This document shows positions 5,713-6,299 of a DNA stretch of 6,299 nucleotides, one piece after another. The DNA lies in contig JAJYGM010000067.1 of assembly GCA_021785095.1 (NCBI GenBank), positions 1 through 6,299 on the forward strand, in the 5' to 3' direction. Within the stretch, counting starts at the first letter, position 1. Each line of letters opens with the position of its first letter. The DNA comes from Actinomycetes bacterium (GTDB lineage: Bacteria; Actinomycetota; Acidimicrobiia; Acidimicrobiales; Bog-793). The notes beneath the pieces were generated by a model, which saw only the letters and a program-made list of their open reading frames with translations, was not told the origin of the DNA and searched no databases. Position numbers and translations under genes: made by a program.

Positions 5713-6299
5713 GTCGGCTCGGATCATGGATCTCGCAGTACACCTTCGCTCGGCGGTCGCCCTGGCCGGCCGGTTCCCCGCGCTCTCGGGAGTCGATCTC
5801 GACGTCGCCCCCGGCGAGGTCGTCACCGTGCTCGGGCCGAACGGGGCCGGCAAGACGAGCCTGCTCCGGGCGTGCGCCGGGCTGCTGTCCGTGACCTCGG
5901 GAGAGGCGATGGTGCTCGGCTGCGACCTGCGGGCGGATCGTGCCCAGGTGCGCCGGCGTGTCGGGCTGCTCGGCCACGACCCCTCGCTCTACGACGAGCT
6001 GACCGCGCTCGAGAACGTGCGGTTCTTCGTGCGCGCGGCGGGCCTGGGTGCCGAGCGCGCCGATGTCGCGCTCGACCGGCTCGGGCTCGTCGGACGCTTG
6101 CGCAGGACGCCCATGGTGCGCATGTCGGCTGGCCAGCGGCGCAGGACTGCGCTCGCGGTGCTCGTCGCGCGCGCGCCGGAGGTCTGGCTGCTCGACGAGC
6201 CCCACGCCGGCCTCGACGCCGACGCCCGAGCGCTCGTGGGGTCCCTGGTCGCCGACGCCCTCGCGTCCGGTGCGGCGGTCGTCCTCACCTCTCACGAGC
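5711..6299 (+). CDS. ccmA: CcmA-like haem-export ABC ATPase (3' end outside window)
   Basis: The first 196 residues of an ABC transporter ATPase, open to the right edge. Walker A is GPNGAGKTS (residues 42-50), the signature is MSAGQRRR (138-145), Walker B with catalytic Glu163 is VWLLDEP (158-164), the D-loop is GLD (167-169) and the switch His is His195. CcmA traits are SAGQ instead of SGGQ, the ELTALENVRFF block (96-106), and His89 in GHDP where most ABC proteins have the Q-loop glutamine; E. coli CcmA also has His at that place. CcmA works with membrane proteins CcmB, CcmC and CcmD to release haem-loaded CcmE in cytochrome c maturation. The adjacent CcdA-like gene fits this. The start is either ATG 5711 or ATG 5726; the latter is favoured if the weak TAGCAT at 5707 is a promoter. 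Another small-molecule exporter ATPase is the main alternative. Confidence 0.85.
   Translation, partial: MSARIMDLAVHLRSAVALAGRFPALSGVDLDVAPGEVVTVLGPNGAGKTSLLRACAGLLSVTSGEAMVLGCDLRADRAQVRRRVGLLGHDPSLYDELTALENVRFFVRAAGLGAERADVALDRLGLVGRLRRTPMVRMSAGQRRRTALAVLVARAPEVWLLDEPHAGLDADARALVGSLVADALASGAAVVLTSHE

Noticed and set aside
4781..6295. A 504-codon open frame on the minus strand opposite the ccdA-like and ccmA-like genes
   Set aside because: It is rich in Arg, Glu, Gly and Gln with no recognisable domain, and it lies fully antisense to two genes with clear family motifs. Such long antisense frames are expected at this GC content and codon bias.

Overview
The window is very GC-rich with strongly GC-biased third codon positions. 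Its start regions look actinobacterial: TANNNT-type -10 hexamers lie 6 or 7 bases before GTG/ATG starts, which implies leaderless transcripts. A fused indolepyruvate:ferredoxin oxidoreductase, Lrp/AsnC and TetR regulators, and a CcmA-type haem-export ATPase next to a CcdA-type thiol transporter fit a deep-branching actinobacterium such as an Acidimicrobiia relative. The lineage is inference only. All DNA is ordinary chromosomal coding sequence. I saw no rRNA, tRNA, CRISPR array, insertion sequence or phage gene, and no gene-free stretch exceeds 90 bases.

Layout. Positions 1-1317 (+) hold the C-terminal third of an indolepyruvate ferredoxin oxidoreductase, cut by the window's left edge. Convergent to it, and overlapping its 3' end by 71 bases, is an Lrp/AsnC regulator (1795-1247, -). 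Two more minus-strand genes follow to the right: a TetR regulator (2526-1852) and a GT4-like glycosyltransferase (3606-2536). A compact 80-base divergent promoter region (3607-3686) holds two mirrored leaderless promoters and a perfect 8+8 inverted repeat. From it, on the plus strand, run GDP-mannose 4,6-dehydratase (gmd, 3687-4661), a CcdA-like membrane protein (4670-5623) and a CcmA-like ABC ATPase (from 5711, cut by the right edge).

How they may fit together. The oxidoreductase and the Lrp/AsnC regulator suggest an amino-acid (aryl-pyruvate) catabolism locus with local control. Gmd makes GDP-4-keto-6-deoxymannose, and the divergent glycosyltransferase could use a GDP-sugar, so the middle of the window is a small cell-surface or glycoconjugate locus. 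The CcdA and CcmA genes look like the beginning of a cytochrome c maturation cluster that continues past the right edge. Gmd is tightly coupled to ccdA, with the ribosome binding site of ccdA overlapping the gmd stop, although the two functions look unrelated.

I found no clearly new system. The points most worth a second look are the mirrored divergent promoter with its candidate operator, the -10 element that begins inside the glycosyltransferase stop codon, the antisense-coded tail of the Lrp regulator, the repeat-built insert in the CcdA protein, and the coding-like open frame joining ccdA to ccmA across one TAG.
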